From positions 19,173,989 through 19,237,988 of the forward strand of contig NC_063278.1 of the NCBI RefSeq assembly GCF_910591885.1: 64,000 nt of DNA. Direction: 5' to 3'. A program made the translations under genes and the position numbers. The stretch is from Bombus terrestris (Eukaryota; Arthropoda; Insecta; Hymenoptera; Apidae). How positions within the stretch are numbered: position 1 is the first letter of the stretch; every line of letters starts with the position of its first letter. Below are positions 47,601 to 60,190 of the stretch, piece after piece. The notes under the pieces were generated by a model. The model made no database searches and had not been told where the DNA came from. It was given only the letters and a program-made list of their open reading frames with translations.

Positions 47601-50600
47601 ATTTAAATATTTATATTTTATATTTATTCATCACGATACTCATTGCTCTATGCCAACCTCATGATTCTACTGACTAACCAACAATATCTCTAAATAATAA
47701 TAAAAATAAGCAAAAATACCTACTACATCCTTTTAATCATATGTATATTCCACATGCTGTATGTACACATAATTATACATACAATGTTGAACAAAATTAT
47801 AAATTTACCACGTTCTTGAACTATTTATTATTCCGTAGGAATGTACGAAATTAACGAGGGATGAATGTTGTGTTACATTCAATTTTATATTATTTACGTA
47901 AATAATAAATTAGAATGTCTAGTAAAAAATGCTGTTCATTATTTACACAAAAATTACTTGTGAAACGACAAATGAATTTGTATTGTTCTCCTATAGAAAA
48001 CAATGCCATTTTTAAGTAATTGTAATAAAATAGTTCATAAGTTACTACTTAATAACGGATAACCTGTTAAAAAGTTTTCGTTTTCGTATTGCTAATAAAC
48101 TTTACTTTCTCTTTTTAGCACGATTGTAACTTGTGTAGTTTTTGAAGGTATATTTGAGAGATCTGAACTGCCTGCCTATTCTACTTAGAAAAGCAGAGCA
48201 GTTAAATAAAGGCTTGAAATGGACAGTTGCCAGTCACATCTCGTAATGTGGATAAATATTGACAATACGCTATTGTCAACCGACTAACGACTAAATGAAC
48301 AAGATCTGAGCTAATTCAATATTTGAGTTAGTTGATTTTACTATTCGGCACAATCTCACCGCTCGCTTTCTACACCAAAAAATACCATATTTTAAATTGC
48401 AAAGCAGAAACATTTTCACACATTCGTCGCGTTTAAGCAAATCATTTGACTAAACGATCTCTAGCAATTTCTATTAATTACGTAGTAAATTTTGTTGCGT
48501 GTTAAAAGGAACAAAGGAACAGCAGCGAAGAGAAAAGCAACATAATTCCAACGTGAAAAAAAGGCACTACATATTTGCAGTGTTAGAAGAAATTTCTTGC
48601 TTTGCGTTGGCGTAAACAAACACATAGACCGTCACGTAAATACTTGGGTATAGTACATATAAACATACCGCTGCGAATATATCGCCGCGAAATATTCGTC
48701 GTTATAGATATGTGTACTTCGCATTAGTCCGAAGGCTGCAGTAAGGTTTCGACAGCATCATAGATCCTATAATCAATTTATAAGGCACTTAAAATTTAGG
48801 AAAAAGGTAAGACAAAGAATTCCGGTTAGTCGTACTATAAGGAATATACAAAATGAATATTATTATTTAAAGATTATTTTACTGTTAAGAAAAAACAACA
48901 CAGATGCGTATTTTATGCGTCATTATTATTTAACGTATTAAATTATATCTGTGTGAAACATTGTTTGCTTAAAAGTTTACTTTAAAACATCGAAATACAT
49001 ATTTATACCTAGATAATCTTTCATATATTTTTAGTCTACGTATGAAAAATATGCATATAATGAATTTGTTTATCGTATCGCTTAAGAATTTTTTAAAAAC
49101 GTATAAGGTGAGCAATACGCGAAGAAACTTCGCCATCACATCTGGTAAGTCTCTTTTTATAAAAAAAAATGTTATACAATAAATATGAATCGATTCAACT
49201 TCATTATCGAGATAAGGAGATATACATCGAAATACTAATGTATTTAGACAAATTTAAATATTTTTGGTACGATGGTATAAATAAGAAGAAATCCCCACGC
49301 CTGAGCACATCAAATATATGATACTCAAGAAAACCACAATCGTACGCAGCAACGTATTTTCACGTAGAAACTTTCCGCAAATGTGCGTATATATATTAGC
49401 AGACATTCGTTTCATCGGATCTCATTTCTTTGAGGACTATCTCACAGGACTATCTCAAACAGATCTTCTGCAACATTGGTTATCCTTGTGCTTAGATAGC
49501 GGGCCATTAGAAATACAACATCATTTATGGACGAGCACGATGATCAACCTGACTGTGTTACCAGAGACATAACACTATTGCTCAATGAGACTTTTGCCGA
49601 TCGATAGATTGGAAGAGTCAAATAGAGATAGACTGTGACACGACCTCCACATTAATTTGACTTATCCTCCTCAGATTCTTCTCTTTGGAGCTAGGAAGTC
49701 GAGGACATGTCTAATCGAAAAGCTTGATACACGCAAACAGTTAAGAGGAAAGATCGATGAAGCTATTAACGTTAGCAATAACCTCCTGACACTCAATGGA
49801 CACTCAATGGTTGATAAAAGCACATTTACTTATTGTACAGAGACACACGAGCTTATTTTAAATAATATGTGCAAATGTCAACGAGCAATTTTAAATGAAT
49901 AAATAATAAATGCAAGTTGTTAATCTTAATATAGGTTCATCGGCACTAATTATAATATTTCGTCATTCGAATGAAGACAAGTGGTGAAGCAAATACTAGA
50001 AACACGTTCTAAGTTTAATCGCAATAGTTTTGAGTCGATTGAACGATTTCTGTCGTTAACAGAAATCGGTAGCTATTCGTATTTCGAAATGCTGTCGGTC
50101 GCTAATTTCAATTTCGCTTGCTACTTTGTAAGTCAAGAATACTTTGATATGACAATCTCGATAATAATTTTACTTTATATAAATCACATATGAAGCTAAC
50201 GCAAAATTGCACAATTCAAGTAGCTGATTTGTTTCTTTTTTATTTTACAGTCTTTATTTTACAATTTTACAGTTGCTATAAATATGAATAGCTGTTCAAA
50301 AAACGGACAACAAATTACGCGGCTTTAAATAAAATAAATTATAATAATAAATTACACGCATCTTAGTGCCGTATTATTTGATGGATAATATAATAGCTAC
50401 GTCTATTCTATATATTTATTTATAATATTGTACCTACATACACAAAAGATTTGTATAAGTAACAAATTCGTAACTAAGGTCGCACAATTAAATTATAGTC
50501 CCGCTTTCGCTAAAAAAAAGGAGGAAAACATTTAAATAGATACAAACTACCAGAACCGTATGTAAAAAAGCATTTACTGATGATTAAGAATAGATCTGAA

Positions 50601-53600
50601 CAATATTTATGTCAATCATAGTTACAAACAAGGAACTTAATTTTGGTATTAAATTTATCTTCAATAACTACATATCTCACTCATGAACCGCATATCTGAG
50701 CTAAATCCGTCAATTTACTTTTATGAAGTGGAATACCTTAATTACGACGACTGACAAAAACAGCCCGCATGAAGTCGTAAAGTCGTAAAACGACGCAAGA
50801 ATCACGTGGAACTGTGGAATGAGCGTGGAAGGTTAAACATATTTCTTTTTAACTTTCAGTGATCAGACCGAGGACATCGACCAGAACGCTTCCGAACTGT
50901 AATACGATTCTGCGAGTCGTTACATCGTTACGTCGTTATATCGCTACGTTTCACAATCGATGATCACGAATCGATTTTAACACGTTTATGCGAAGCAAAA
51001 GAAGAAGAAAAAAAGAAGAAATCGTATTGACATTTATTGCGTGTTATTACGATTAATTATATATCACGAGATTCGAGTGTAATGGACAATCAACTTGTAA
51101 TTGAGCATTATCTTCTCTTAATCTTCTAAATACTGAATGCATTACAGAATTGTTCCACGTACTATGTAGGCTAAATGTTAGTACTGCAAGGCCAAAGCGT
51201 AATAGCGGACAGCATAACAGAGAAGCATAAAATTGGCGTAAAGGACGATTGTATTAGCTTATACTTCATTATAAATAATAAGATTGATTATAGAGAATAA
51301 TATGAAGGAAAAACTGGTCAAAATGCTGTAATAATTTATGGAAACTAGTAAAAGGATGGCTTTGTACACTACAGTGACTTTGTATTTAATCATATTTCAT
51401 AGAATTCCATATTTCATATGTCATATAAACTGTATTCGGTAAACAAGGGGTGGAGTAACATCGATTTTGCAATTACTACGTTCATTAATTTAAGTAAAAG
51501 AGACTACTGTTTAAAAATGGCTGAAGATTAATGTTTGTTACAGATAAAAAGCTATTAACTACTAACAGAGCGCGGTTGACGTGGATATAGAGAAGTATTT
51601 GTATCTTCCGTCATATAAGAGTCATGCTCGATTTAAATTTCGAATAGACTGGAAAACCCGGATTATCAGGTCTACATTTTTTCCCAATATCCAACAATGG
51701 AGATCTGAGATTTACGATTAGATTGTTCCGTTCTATCTCTATACGACAGATATTTGTTTGAGAATCGTTGCCTGGAAAATTTCATTCGCGCACATAGTAA
51801 CCATTTTTATTAATAATTTCTAATGATCTGAAAACAAAATTTGTTTTGTTCTTATGTTATACACTATTAATTATTCTTAAGTAAGCGCAATGTAAGTCGT
51901 CTTTTCAGATCGCAATTATATAGACGAAATAGTCTATATCTTTACATAATTAGAAATTTTTCAATAAAATGTTCAATTCTCGGTAAAACTATTAGATAAT
52001 ACAACAAGCATTTAATGACGCTTTAGGATGTAACATTAAATTTAGAAATTTCATTTACTGCGTGTTGTGTAGTAGTGTTATCTTAGTAATAGTGTTGATC
52101 TTATGTAGTAGTCTAAAGTAATTTCATATTGATCTCATATATAAAAATTACGAGCAATTCCACGAGAAGAATAAATTTAACGAAAGACATGGTAATAGAT
52201 AACGGAAAATTAGCGTTTGTCTTTCGCAAGTAAATATGTAATGATAAATTGGTTTGTCGATTTAAACAAATTAACAAGAAATGGAACGTCGGGTCAAGGG
52301 GTTACTGTTTCAATGCCAGTACATCGATTGACCTTAAAGTTAGTATCGCACCAAGGAATTCTTTGCACGATGCGCAATTTTACAGAAATGTACGACCATA
52401 CAACTAAGAGGAGATACGTGCAAAACAGCTGGGCAGGTGTAAGCGAAGTACATGCACTCGACCGATCGTACATTTGCGAGATTCTAGGGAAGATATTTGG
52501 GGTCATGGGTGCTTCCAAGAAAATGTCACGCCAGTGATATAGACTTTGAATGTTCCTGTAGCCACGGCCGCGTTCGATCACCTTTCAAACGATCCTCGAA
52601 CACGAGCCATGGTTTTTCAAGTACGAGTCTTGGACTGCGACGTTCTCAAGGAACAAATTGTACAAAGAACTGCCAGCAGAGATCACGGTAAACATTTCTG
52701 AATTAATAAACTGCAAACGCTTTATCGTTATTTAATAAATCTATCATTTTCCTGACGGAACGATCTTTTCGTTGTAAAGAACGATCTTGAGTTTTAATTA
52801 TGGATAATCCATTGTTTGAAACGTGTCGTCTAGGTATAATTGAAATTTTGAGTTACTTTTGAAACGTTTCGAGCAATAGTTAGTGAACTGCTGGCGAACC
52901 AGATATTTGGAATTTATAAAAAGCGCGTTAGTCACGAAGGTTGAGACAAACGTGCGACCTAATTCTGAGATCGGGATTATCTAACAAATTTGTTGAAAGT
53001 TGTGTCTAAGCTTGACGAAATCTACTTATATATTCCATACTCGTAATTCGTGCGTGAACAGCTCAGTATACTTTCTACTCACAACGAATTCTTCCGCTCA
53101 ACAGCCTATGAGTCACACCATACCATTGTCACTCGGCATTCGTAAGAATCGCATGAACGAAATGATATTAAAACAGTCGGCGTCTCGTAACGTTTAATGA
53201 TTATACGTTGTCATTTATAATTATATTTTATACGATTTCAACTTAAAGCTATTTATCGGTATAGAGAGATATAATTATTGTAAATATATTCTTAATCATA
53301 TAAAGAGTAATTAAATACCAAATAATCAAAGAACAATAAAGAAAACGTTTGAATAACCAGTGAAAACTGAAAACCAACTACATCATCGTTATATTTGTGA
53401 CAAATGCTTTTTGAAAAAGTTGAAAACAACTATATACTGTAGTAAGAAAAATGCAGACACGCTTTGTCCTATAAAATTTTAGAAATCAAAATACAAATGA
53501 GAATTAAACAATAGACGAAAGACGCTGCCTTGTTATTCCTTCACGAAATAATATCATTTTCATCATTAAGGCTTCAGGTGTCGAGAGTCATTTATGCTCC

Positions 53601-56600
53601 GCACTTATACATATTTCAGTCACATATTTTGGTTTCTACAAAAATAATGATTCGCGTTTTATGATTTGTACTTGAACAATTACATGAAGAATTAATTTTC
53701 TATTCAATTTGGTCTGAGGAAGGATATTTTAAGCTATCTTGGATCAAAAGATCAAAATAATGGATGATTGAGAAAATCAAGCGCGTTTCGTCCAGTACTT
53801 GTTACTAATAATCTTATAGGTAATTGTGAAATAAAAATTAGATAATTAAAAATATTAGTAGTATCATATTTAGAGACGTATTTCTAATCAGTAAGTGATC
53901 AATGGTTCATCAGTCAATGATTGTAAAGAATCATACAGTCAAAATCTAGTTTACTCTACGATGAATTTTTGACTCTTTATAGTTCTTTATTAAAGCACTT
54001 TCGGATATGAATTTAGTTGAACTCGTTTCATCCATAATATTTGGTACTATATCAACTTGGTGTCAATCCTTTTGGATCTGAATGACTGTATTATAGTTCG
54101 TAAATTGGACAAATTACTCTATAAATTATATTGTAATATATTACGCTACATAAACACATACACGTAACACACATTATCAAAAAATTTGCAGTGAAAAAGA
54201 ACATGCAGTGTTATGTAAAAGAACACAAGATGACCTGAATTTTTTATAAGGGAAAGATATTTTAAAGTTACGCTACGTTTATCTCGCTTTTAGTCGCTAC
54301 ATATTCTCTGTTCATATTAACTTGAAATACTTTTTTGATAAATTGCTACGAATACTTCAAACACAATGGACTTTATACACAATTAAATAGTATGGCATAA
54401 TGTACGAATTACATTTCGACGATACACTTCGTATTTTTACGACTCCATCGATTCAGATTTTCGCTTATACCTTAATTTATCTTCTATCGAAACCTACGTG
54501 TATGCAGTTCGTGCATTCGAAATTAAAGTATATCATGTTTCAAAGCTGCGTCTAAAACTGTAAAATGACATTGTCTCCGAGGAAAGTTCATGGGGAATTT
54601 TAAAGAGCATTTACAAAAACAAAATTGAAGAGGAGAAAGCCAAATTACACACGACCTCATTAGCGTCATGTCTGTAACGCCGGAGATTTTTTGTAAGAAA
54701 CTTTTACAGGTGTCAGTAGCAAGACGTCATTCAAGTCATCGTAACATATAATACTGTAAATAATTCAACAGAGGTCACACAAATATTTTGGAAGATTAAT
54801 TACCGAATGTCCTTATACTTGTTCTACTTGGCAACAGAGTTGCTAAGTGAAGGTCTCTCATTCTCCAGAGACGTTTTTAAAGCGTTGCATGCAAAATGAT
54901 TATATGCCATGATGTTGTTTTCAAACTTACCGGTATCTGTACAAATGTACCATTGTTTAGTTGAGGATACGAATATAGTGGCACTACGGGGACCGAGCCG
55001 TTCTTTAAAAAGATTGGACCTTGAATGGGTGTGACGTGAGCGTCCCTTGGTATCTCAGGATCTTTGTCGTCGTAGTAATCGTCGAAGTCGTCATCATAGT
55101 CTAAAACAGCGTGAATCGAAGTTTTTGTACCAGGTCCACTTTCACCGTTAACTCTCGTATACCTTTAACAAAATAAACAAAAACTGAACAACGAAATACT
55201 TGGCATTTGCATCGGATTATAATTATAAATTACGATATAAGAAGTAAATTTGATGTATAATTTTAACACATTAGCGGGTTCGACGAACCTTTCAGAGATT
55301 CTTATGATATGTGTGTGTGTGTGTGTGCGTGTGAAAAAATATTACGTAAGTGATTGAGTCGTATACGAAATAAAATATAAGAAAATGTAAAAGTATGAAA
55401 AGAAGCGTGAGAATTACAAAAGAATGCTAGCTTAATGCCGGTAAAAAGGATTAAAAGGATAGCAGGAACGCGTACTTTCCGCGTTTGCCAAGTTGAAAAA
55501 AGGGACGATAAATGACGTCCTTTTATGATAATTGTTATTAAGTTTTACAAAAAATTGTACTCCATATTTAATATTACATATCTGAAGTAACGCAGGATGA
55601 AAGAAGCTATATCGTATGTATGGATCGATGACATAATTGGCCGGACGAGGGAACGACAGTGACGGGCGAGCACACGAGTCAAATATTCGTCAGAAATTCA
55701 TTAGGAATGCATGGCAAGCAACAAGAAAGCATTCAGCTGATCGTTACATAAATAATTACGAGAGCAATTAAGGTTGCTGTACGAAATGCTTTCGCTGGTT
55801 CGGCAATAAACGATGCTTTAAAACGAAAATATTGGTGTACTCCGCTACATAGCACATTGAGTTTAATTACACGTATTGCCATCTAATTAATTAACGGAAA
55901 AATATGAAATTCAAAAGAACGGAATTATGCGTTACCGTGTATTATAATCAATTTAATTAATTTTCTTTTAATTATGATTCCCTTAATGTACACCGAAATT
56001 TCTACATTTTCGTCAAATTAAAATTCCATCAACCGGTGACCGCGCGTTCACACCACTTTTTGCCCTTTTTGTTTCGAAATTTAAGAAATCGTTGACCACA
56101 TACACTCACATCGACAATGAAGAGTGTAGATAACAACTTAATAACGGCAAAGTTAAACGAAAAATCACCAAAATCGAGAGATTACAATTAAATCGATTAG
56201 ATGAAATGTATATAATAAAATATTATGAATCTTGCGAAGTTACCCATTAGGTCTATCAGGATAGCTCTCCTGTTCCGGCATTCTCGATGTTCGAAAATTA
56301 TCTTGATCCCTCTCTACCGAAACTCGTTGCTGCTGTTGTGGCAGCGACGGGGGAGGTCTCATTTGTTGCTGCTGTTGCCGTGGTTGTGTTCTTCGAAAAT
56401 CTTGATTGTAATTCGCATATCGATTATCCTGTGTCGATGAAAAAGACGAATCTTCGACAAACGTGTTTGTATTTCTTTGTCGGTTAACGGTCGACTGACG
56501 TTGTCTTTGTTGTTGTTGCTGTTGCTGTTGCTGCTGATAGGCAGCGGGCGGTATATACGGTTCGTTTTGGAAAGGTTCTTGGTCATTAAAATTTGGAGCG

Positions 56601-56728
56601 GGCGCAGGCGGAAGTACGGCATTTAAACGAAGGTTGTTCACTGTCGACTGTCCTCCGTTTTGTCCACCATAGAAGAATGGAGTAGGCGTTGCCGACTGAT
56701 ACGGCAAGGTAAAGTTGACCAGTGACAT
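41461..56728 (-). CDS. NT1: Spatzle-family cystine-knot ligand, neurotrophin 1-like, six exons (483 aa)
   Basis: Exons in reading order are 56,728-56,244, 55,162-54,931, 43,782-43,658, 42,801-42,511, 41,847-41,722 and 41,653-41,461. All junctions have GT/AG sites and matching phase, giving 1,452 coding bases. The prodomain has a Gln tract (about 65-74), an acidic stretch (DYDDDFDDYYDD) and a conserved block CPTAGNTYPIERIERFIDEN. RRRRKSR (320-326) is a possible furin-type cleavage site. The C-terminal domain (cysteines 382-469, including HRLLAYDP and FPSCCVCRC) is the Spatzle cystine knot that forms dimers and binds Toll receptors. Similarity to neurotrophin 1/Spatzle-2 is from recognition, not a search. 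Odd point: the ATG-initiated product lacks a signal peptide, so an upstream coding exon may be missing. Confidence 0.87.
41722..41847 (-). CDS. NT1: NT1-like exon 5 (first part of the cystine knot)
   Basis: Acceptor TATTTTTCAG precedes 41,847 and donor GTAAGTATG begins at 41,721. It encodes IDACESKVEIVTPYWASNS through QEVC. Confidence 0.9.
41848..43657 (-). other. Introns around NT1-like exon 4
   Basis: The intron at 41,848-42,510 (663 bp) follows exon 4 and has the weak donor GTACTT. The intron at 42,802-43,657 (856 bp) precedes exon 4. Both are AT-rich without recognised features. Confidence 0.6.
42511..42801 (-). CDS. NT1: NT1-like exon 4 (prodomain with basic cleavage site)
   Basis: Acceptor ACTTTTTAG precedes 42,801. 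The exon begins IERIERFIDENKALMKRMYG and contains HRTRRRRKSR, then an acidic stretch and a second basic stretch (IRKTRNPRQ). The donor AG/GTACTT at 42,510 is weaker than the other donors of this gene. Read-through stays open for 57 codons to a stop at 42,336. Confidence 0.86.
43658..43782 (-). CDS. NT1: NT1-like exon 3 (conserved prodomain)
   Basis: Acceptor GTTATAG and donor GTAATA bracket 41 codons including CIKKYHQLFCPTAGNTYP. This region is a recognisable block of Spatzle-type prodomains. An 11-kb intron separates it from exon 2. Confidence 0.87.
49285..49905 (+). pseudogene. Decayed mariner-like (DDE) transposase fragment
   Basis: Pieces of a mariner-like catalytic domain appear in order but in changing frames: AGAAATCCCCACGCC (Asn-Pro-His-Ala region), IRFIGSHFFEDYLTG (49,405-49,455), LLQHWLSLCLDSGPLE, then after a frameshift DEHDDQPD (the second catalytic Asp region) and LLLNETFADR (near 49,575-49,605). 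PPH.FDLSSSDSSLW follows, corresponding to the WPP-SPDL-P-DFFLWG block with the third catalytic Asp position. Several stops and at least one frameshift show it is dead. No terminal inverted repeats were identified. It lies antisense in the NT1-like intron. Confidence 0.7.
52545..52688 (+). pseudogene. Possible plexin-like exon remnant
   Basis: In one frame the segment reads TLNVPVATAAFDHL, then MVFQVRVLDCDVLKEQIVQ. TLNV followed some 30 residues later by V-VLDCD recalls the cytoplasmic region of plexins (VLDCDTI.QVKEKI). A possible acceptor (TTCCTGTAG) and donor (GTAAAC at 52,689) flank it. A stop lies just upstream in frame, and no other plexin exons are seen. It could be a relict, an isolated exon or chance. 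Confidence 0.25.
54931..55162 (-). CDS. NT1: NT1-like exon 2 (acidic prodomain segment)
   Basis: Acceptor GTTAAAG and donor GTAAGT bracket 232 bases that translate without stop: YTRVNGESGPG, an Asp/Tyr-rich run, PIQGPIFLKNGSVPVVP and NNGTFVQIP. Phases fit exons 1 and 3. Confidence 0.83.
55163..56243 (-). other. Intron between NT1-like exons 1 and 2
   Basis: This is a 1,081-bp AT-rich intron with a (TG)n/(GT)n microsatellite at about 55,311-55,335. No other feature is recognised. Confidence 0.6.
56244..56728 (-). CDS. NT1: NT1-like exon 1 (N-terminal, Gln-rich)
   Basis: The acceptor CTGTTTGCAG lies just before 56,741 on the minus strand, followed by 13 bases that stay open (IKVK) and then ATG at 56,728-56,726. 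It encodes a Pro/Asn/Gln-rich segment with about ten consecutive Gln. The donor GTAACT begins at 56,243. Whether translation starts here or in an upstream exon is unresolved. Confidence 0.75.
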
Positions 56729-57161
56729 TTTTACTTTTATTCTGCAAACAGACAAAGAAATTCTCTCAATCGTTTTGAAACAATCTTCCAGCTCTTATTT
56801 AATTCGACAGTTTGCTCGGACTCTTTTTATTTCTGTAACATGCTACCGAAACTGCAAATACGATTTAAAATCGAATACGTATATTATTGTTACTTTTTTG
56901 CAGCTGATGTACGAACACTATAATAGGTATTCATTTATATAGAGTGAACAATATTTCTATAATACTACGATACTAAAATATTAAATTAAATATTAAATAT
57001 AAAAGTAATGCACAAATGTGTAGAATTTTCGATAATAAAATTATATAATATTTGTAGAAAATCAAATTCGAGAAAGAAGTGTACAAAAATATTATTAAAG
57101 TTTCAAGGTGAAAATAATAAAATTATTTATTCAAATGTATATTCAATATATCTCAACTTAC

Positions 57162-57300
57162 CGTAGAATCAGGACGACACTTTAGAAGGAAATACAAAGT
57201 TACGTCCTTCGATTGTGAATTTTCAGTTTTACACTTTCAGCTTTGATGATCGTGATTTTGATCGTGTACAAAATCACGTTTCATTACCATAAACTTCATG
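57162..57300 (-). other. Candidate non-coding 5' exon of the NT1-like gene
   Basis: TACG/GTAAGTTGAG at 57,161 is a strong minus-strand donor, the first good one upstream of coding exon 1. In the frame that would join exon 1 there is a TAA shortly before the splice site and no later ATG. The exon would therefore be untranslated and place the start at 56,728. The 5' limit is unknown; the end given is arbitrary. Confidence 0.35.
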
Positions 57301-59987
57301 ATCAACCAGGAACAAAGAATTTCGTGATTACTGTTCAAGATCTCAAACGAACTGTACGTTAATTATTTCAGCGATCGATTTCATCGAAATTCAGCTATAA
57401 TCTTTCTTTAAAAGTGTTATATCCACTTCGAAAAATTCCTTTAAACACGCTTCAATTTCACTGACATTTTTAACACTATCCTACGTTTTACAAAATCAGA
57501 CAACATAGTCGATACTTGAGATATAGGTTGATTATTCGCAACTTGAAATATTAAAATATTTCTAGATAACGCGATTAAGATTATTCGGCGAAAATTAATG
57601 GCTTCTTCCTTCCTCTTTTTTCCTCACGTGATGCTTGTATTGCCGCGAGATCGACCTGAAATGACAAAGAAATATCAATATTTCGCGAATATATCGCTCA
57701 CCGAAGCGTAAGTCCACAATTGTACATGCAGAGAATAAATAAATATATTGTGTAACATTTCGTTGAAAATACCACGGGTAAACTTACACCAAGTATAATG
57801 GTGAAAAATTGTTTCAAGCGTAAGAAAGATTGAAACACAGGATGATCATTAGCGAAGAACAAGAAAATGGAATGGTCATGGAAATCAAGCTGGATGGAAA
57901 AATATAACAATTTCGTAACAAAATATCGTATAATACCATAATAAATTTGATTTTTATGAAAAATATTATAAATGTCAATTATGGAAATATGCAGGTTAAC
58001 GATACAAAGAATTACTTATTTGCCTTGCTTACGATGCTTTATTAGACATGTCACTTTAACGACAGTGACAAAATTATGCTATAACAAAAGCTATAAAAAT
58101 TATATTTTTCAAACAACTTTTTAGAATTAACTCAAAGAAATCGCTTGCATACAAATATGTATATTTTGAACGTATTACAAAGTCCTCTTTAATCGATAAT
58201 AATTAATATCAATAATATTCTTTCATTACTTGTGTTAATAATTTGTAAAGAATTAGTAAAGAAGGAGGAATATTTATATATTGATAGAAAATATGCAAGA
58301 TAGAAATAAAATGATAGCTAATAATAGCGATTATTAATGTTTTCTTAGTTACTACTATACGACGAAGAAATTAAATATATATACCTATAATATAATATAT
58401 TATAATTAATAATTAATATATGATATAAATAGAATATATACTGTTTTCAATAGATATTTTATTACATATAATATTTTATAGATATTATACAATATAATAT
58501 AATATAATAATATAATATAATAGATATTTTAATATATCCAAATTTTTAATATATCATAATTATAATTTTCAAATATCGACATATCACGATCTTAAATTAA
58601 GATATACCGCGGTAGAAACAACTCAAGGTACTCAAATTACCTAAGGTAATTTACCTAAGGTAAGGGAGATCTATCTAATGAATAGGCTATGCAGCGTTAC
58701 TCATAATACGACAAGTCTCAAAAAACAATATAGTCATGGATATTGCGTACAAACCGCGTGCCTTTCTAATTGGCTTGCAATGAACGACATTGTGTTTTTA
58801 AGTATCTAAACTTTTAATAGTTTAGACTATTTCTTCGAAGGAAATAGCGTTGCTACAAACGTCATTGCGTGAAGCATTTGAGGAATTTGAGTAATTACAA
58901 GTATAATTCCAAGCTATAAATTTATAAATATAGAGTAAATATAGAGTAGAATTAAAATATTATGTTAATTGATAATCAATTATACGTAAATTATGGCATG
59001 GTAAATACACAGATGCTGATCCAAGATAATGTCAGTGTTAGTACCTCTATATATCTTAATGACATTATACATTGAATATAACTTTAGCGAAATATAAAAT
59101 AGAAATATTATATCACTGGAATAAAAATAATCGCTGATGACCATAGTAGCTGATGCGACTTTAAGTAAAATAAATAACTGTATAGCGATGATACTTGTCG
59201 AGAAGTAACGTGATGAGACAAATGATATTTATGACGTACAATTAGCAGTATTAATTTATAAAACCTCAATGTCCTAATCTGATAATAATATGTCATATCA
59301 TGACGTTGGAATTACGTCAATACACTTATCCATAATAACAAGTCACTTCCATTCCCTTCCATTAATCACGATTTATGGTTCAGTGGACAAGAGTGAGTCT
59401 ACGCGAAAACAAGTCGAAATAAGTCGAAAATGTGGAATACGATTTTCTTATGAAACGCTTCGTCTTTGAGAAAATTGACTTTGAGAATTTGTTAAGTGTG
59501 TACATATACATACATTTGATTAATACCAACTACATTTATAAATAATCAATAGAAAGAAGATAAGTCACATTTTTTTCCTTCAAGATTTCGTTTACGAATA
59601 AATGAAGTTTGATTGTATCTAGTTAAGAATTAAATCGGCACTTAGTCTTTTCTTTTCTAATTCCATTTTCTCAAAAATGGAGTTTCGAGCAAATATCTGG
59701 TCGCCCACTTCTGCGTGATATACATATTGTGTATATATATTAAACAGTATCGAGAAAATTTATTTCAAGGTAATCGAACGAGTTTCGTGTAATATGGTTA
59801 AAAATATGAATATGAATAAGAAATATGAAGTAAATGTAAGATTTTAAATGTTGACATAGTGCACGCGTAAAGTAATAAGAAAAGAGTTACTACAAGTCAT
59901 TACTTAGTAGCGATAAAGAAAATATGTCAATTTTCGATTGAAAATTTCATAAGGGAAACATTAATTATCGAACAATAAAAGAATGCC

Positions 59988-60190
59988 ATAAAAATTAATT
60001 TATTCGTATAATATTTATATCAGGAACTTCAAGTGCATTCACTTTAATTGACTTACTTGACATTTACTTTACTTTCGCATTGCATGAAATAATGTCATAA
60101 AAATTAATTGATATATATAATATTTATATTCGAAACCCAAGTGCATTTACTTTAATCGACTTACTTGACATTTACTTTACTTTCGCGTTA
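59988..60190 (+). repeat. Direct duplication, about 95 bp, offset 108 bp
   Basis: The segment from ATAAAAATTAATT through ACTTGACATTTACTTTACTT (ending near 60,082) recurs 108 bp later with about 10-12 differences. It is a local, moderately old duplication. Confidence 0.75.

Larger units (their letters stand above)
43783..54930 (-). other. Large intron of the NT1-like gene
   Basis: This is an 11.1-kb AT-rich intron. It contains a decayed mariner-like transposase on the opposite strand (about 49,285-49,905) and a possible plexin-like exon remnant (about 52,545-52,688). It also holds a short 8-bp tandem repeat (50,920-50,947) and a GC-richer island with a foldable segment at about 44,389-44,414. 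Another more complex stretch at 45,880-46,070 may be regulatory. Nothing else is recognised. Confidence 0.55.

Noticed and set aside
50868..50910. Possible terminal exon (splice-like TTTCAG, then DQTEDIDQNASEL and stop)
   Set aside because: It is short, unsupported by any neighbouring exon in matching phase, and has no recognisable family.
57698..57910. Hydrophobic reverse frame as signal-peptide exon for the NT1-like gene
   Set aside because: Its possible donor (GGT/GTAAGT near 57,787) leaves phase 0, whereas coding exon 1 needs two leftover bases.
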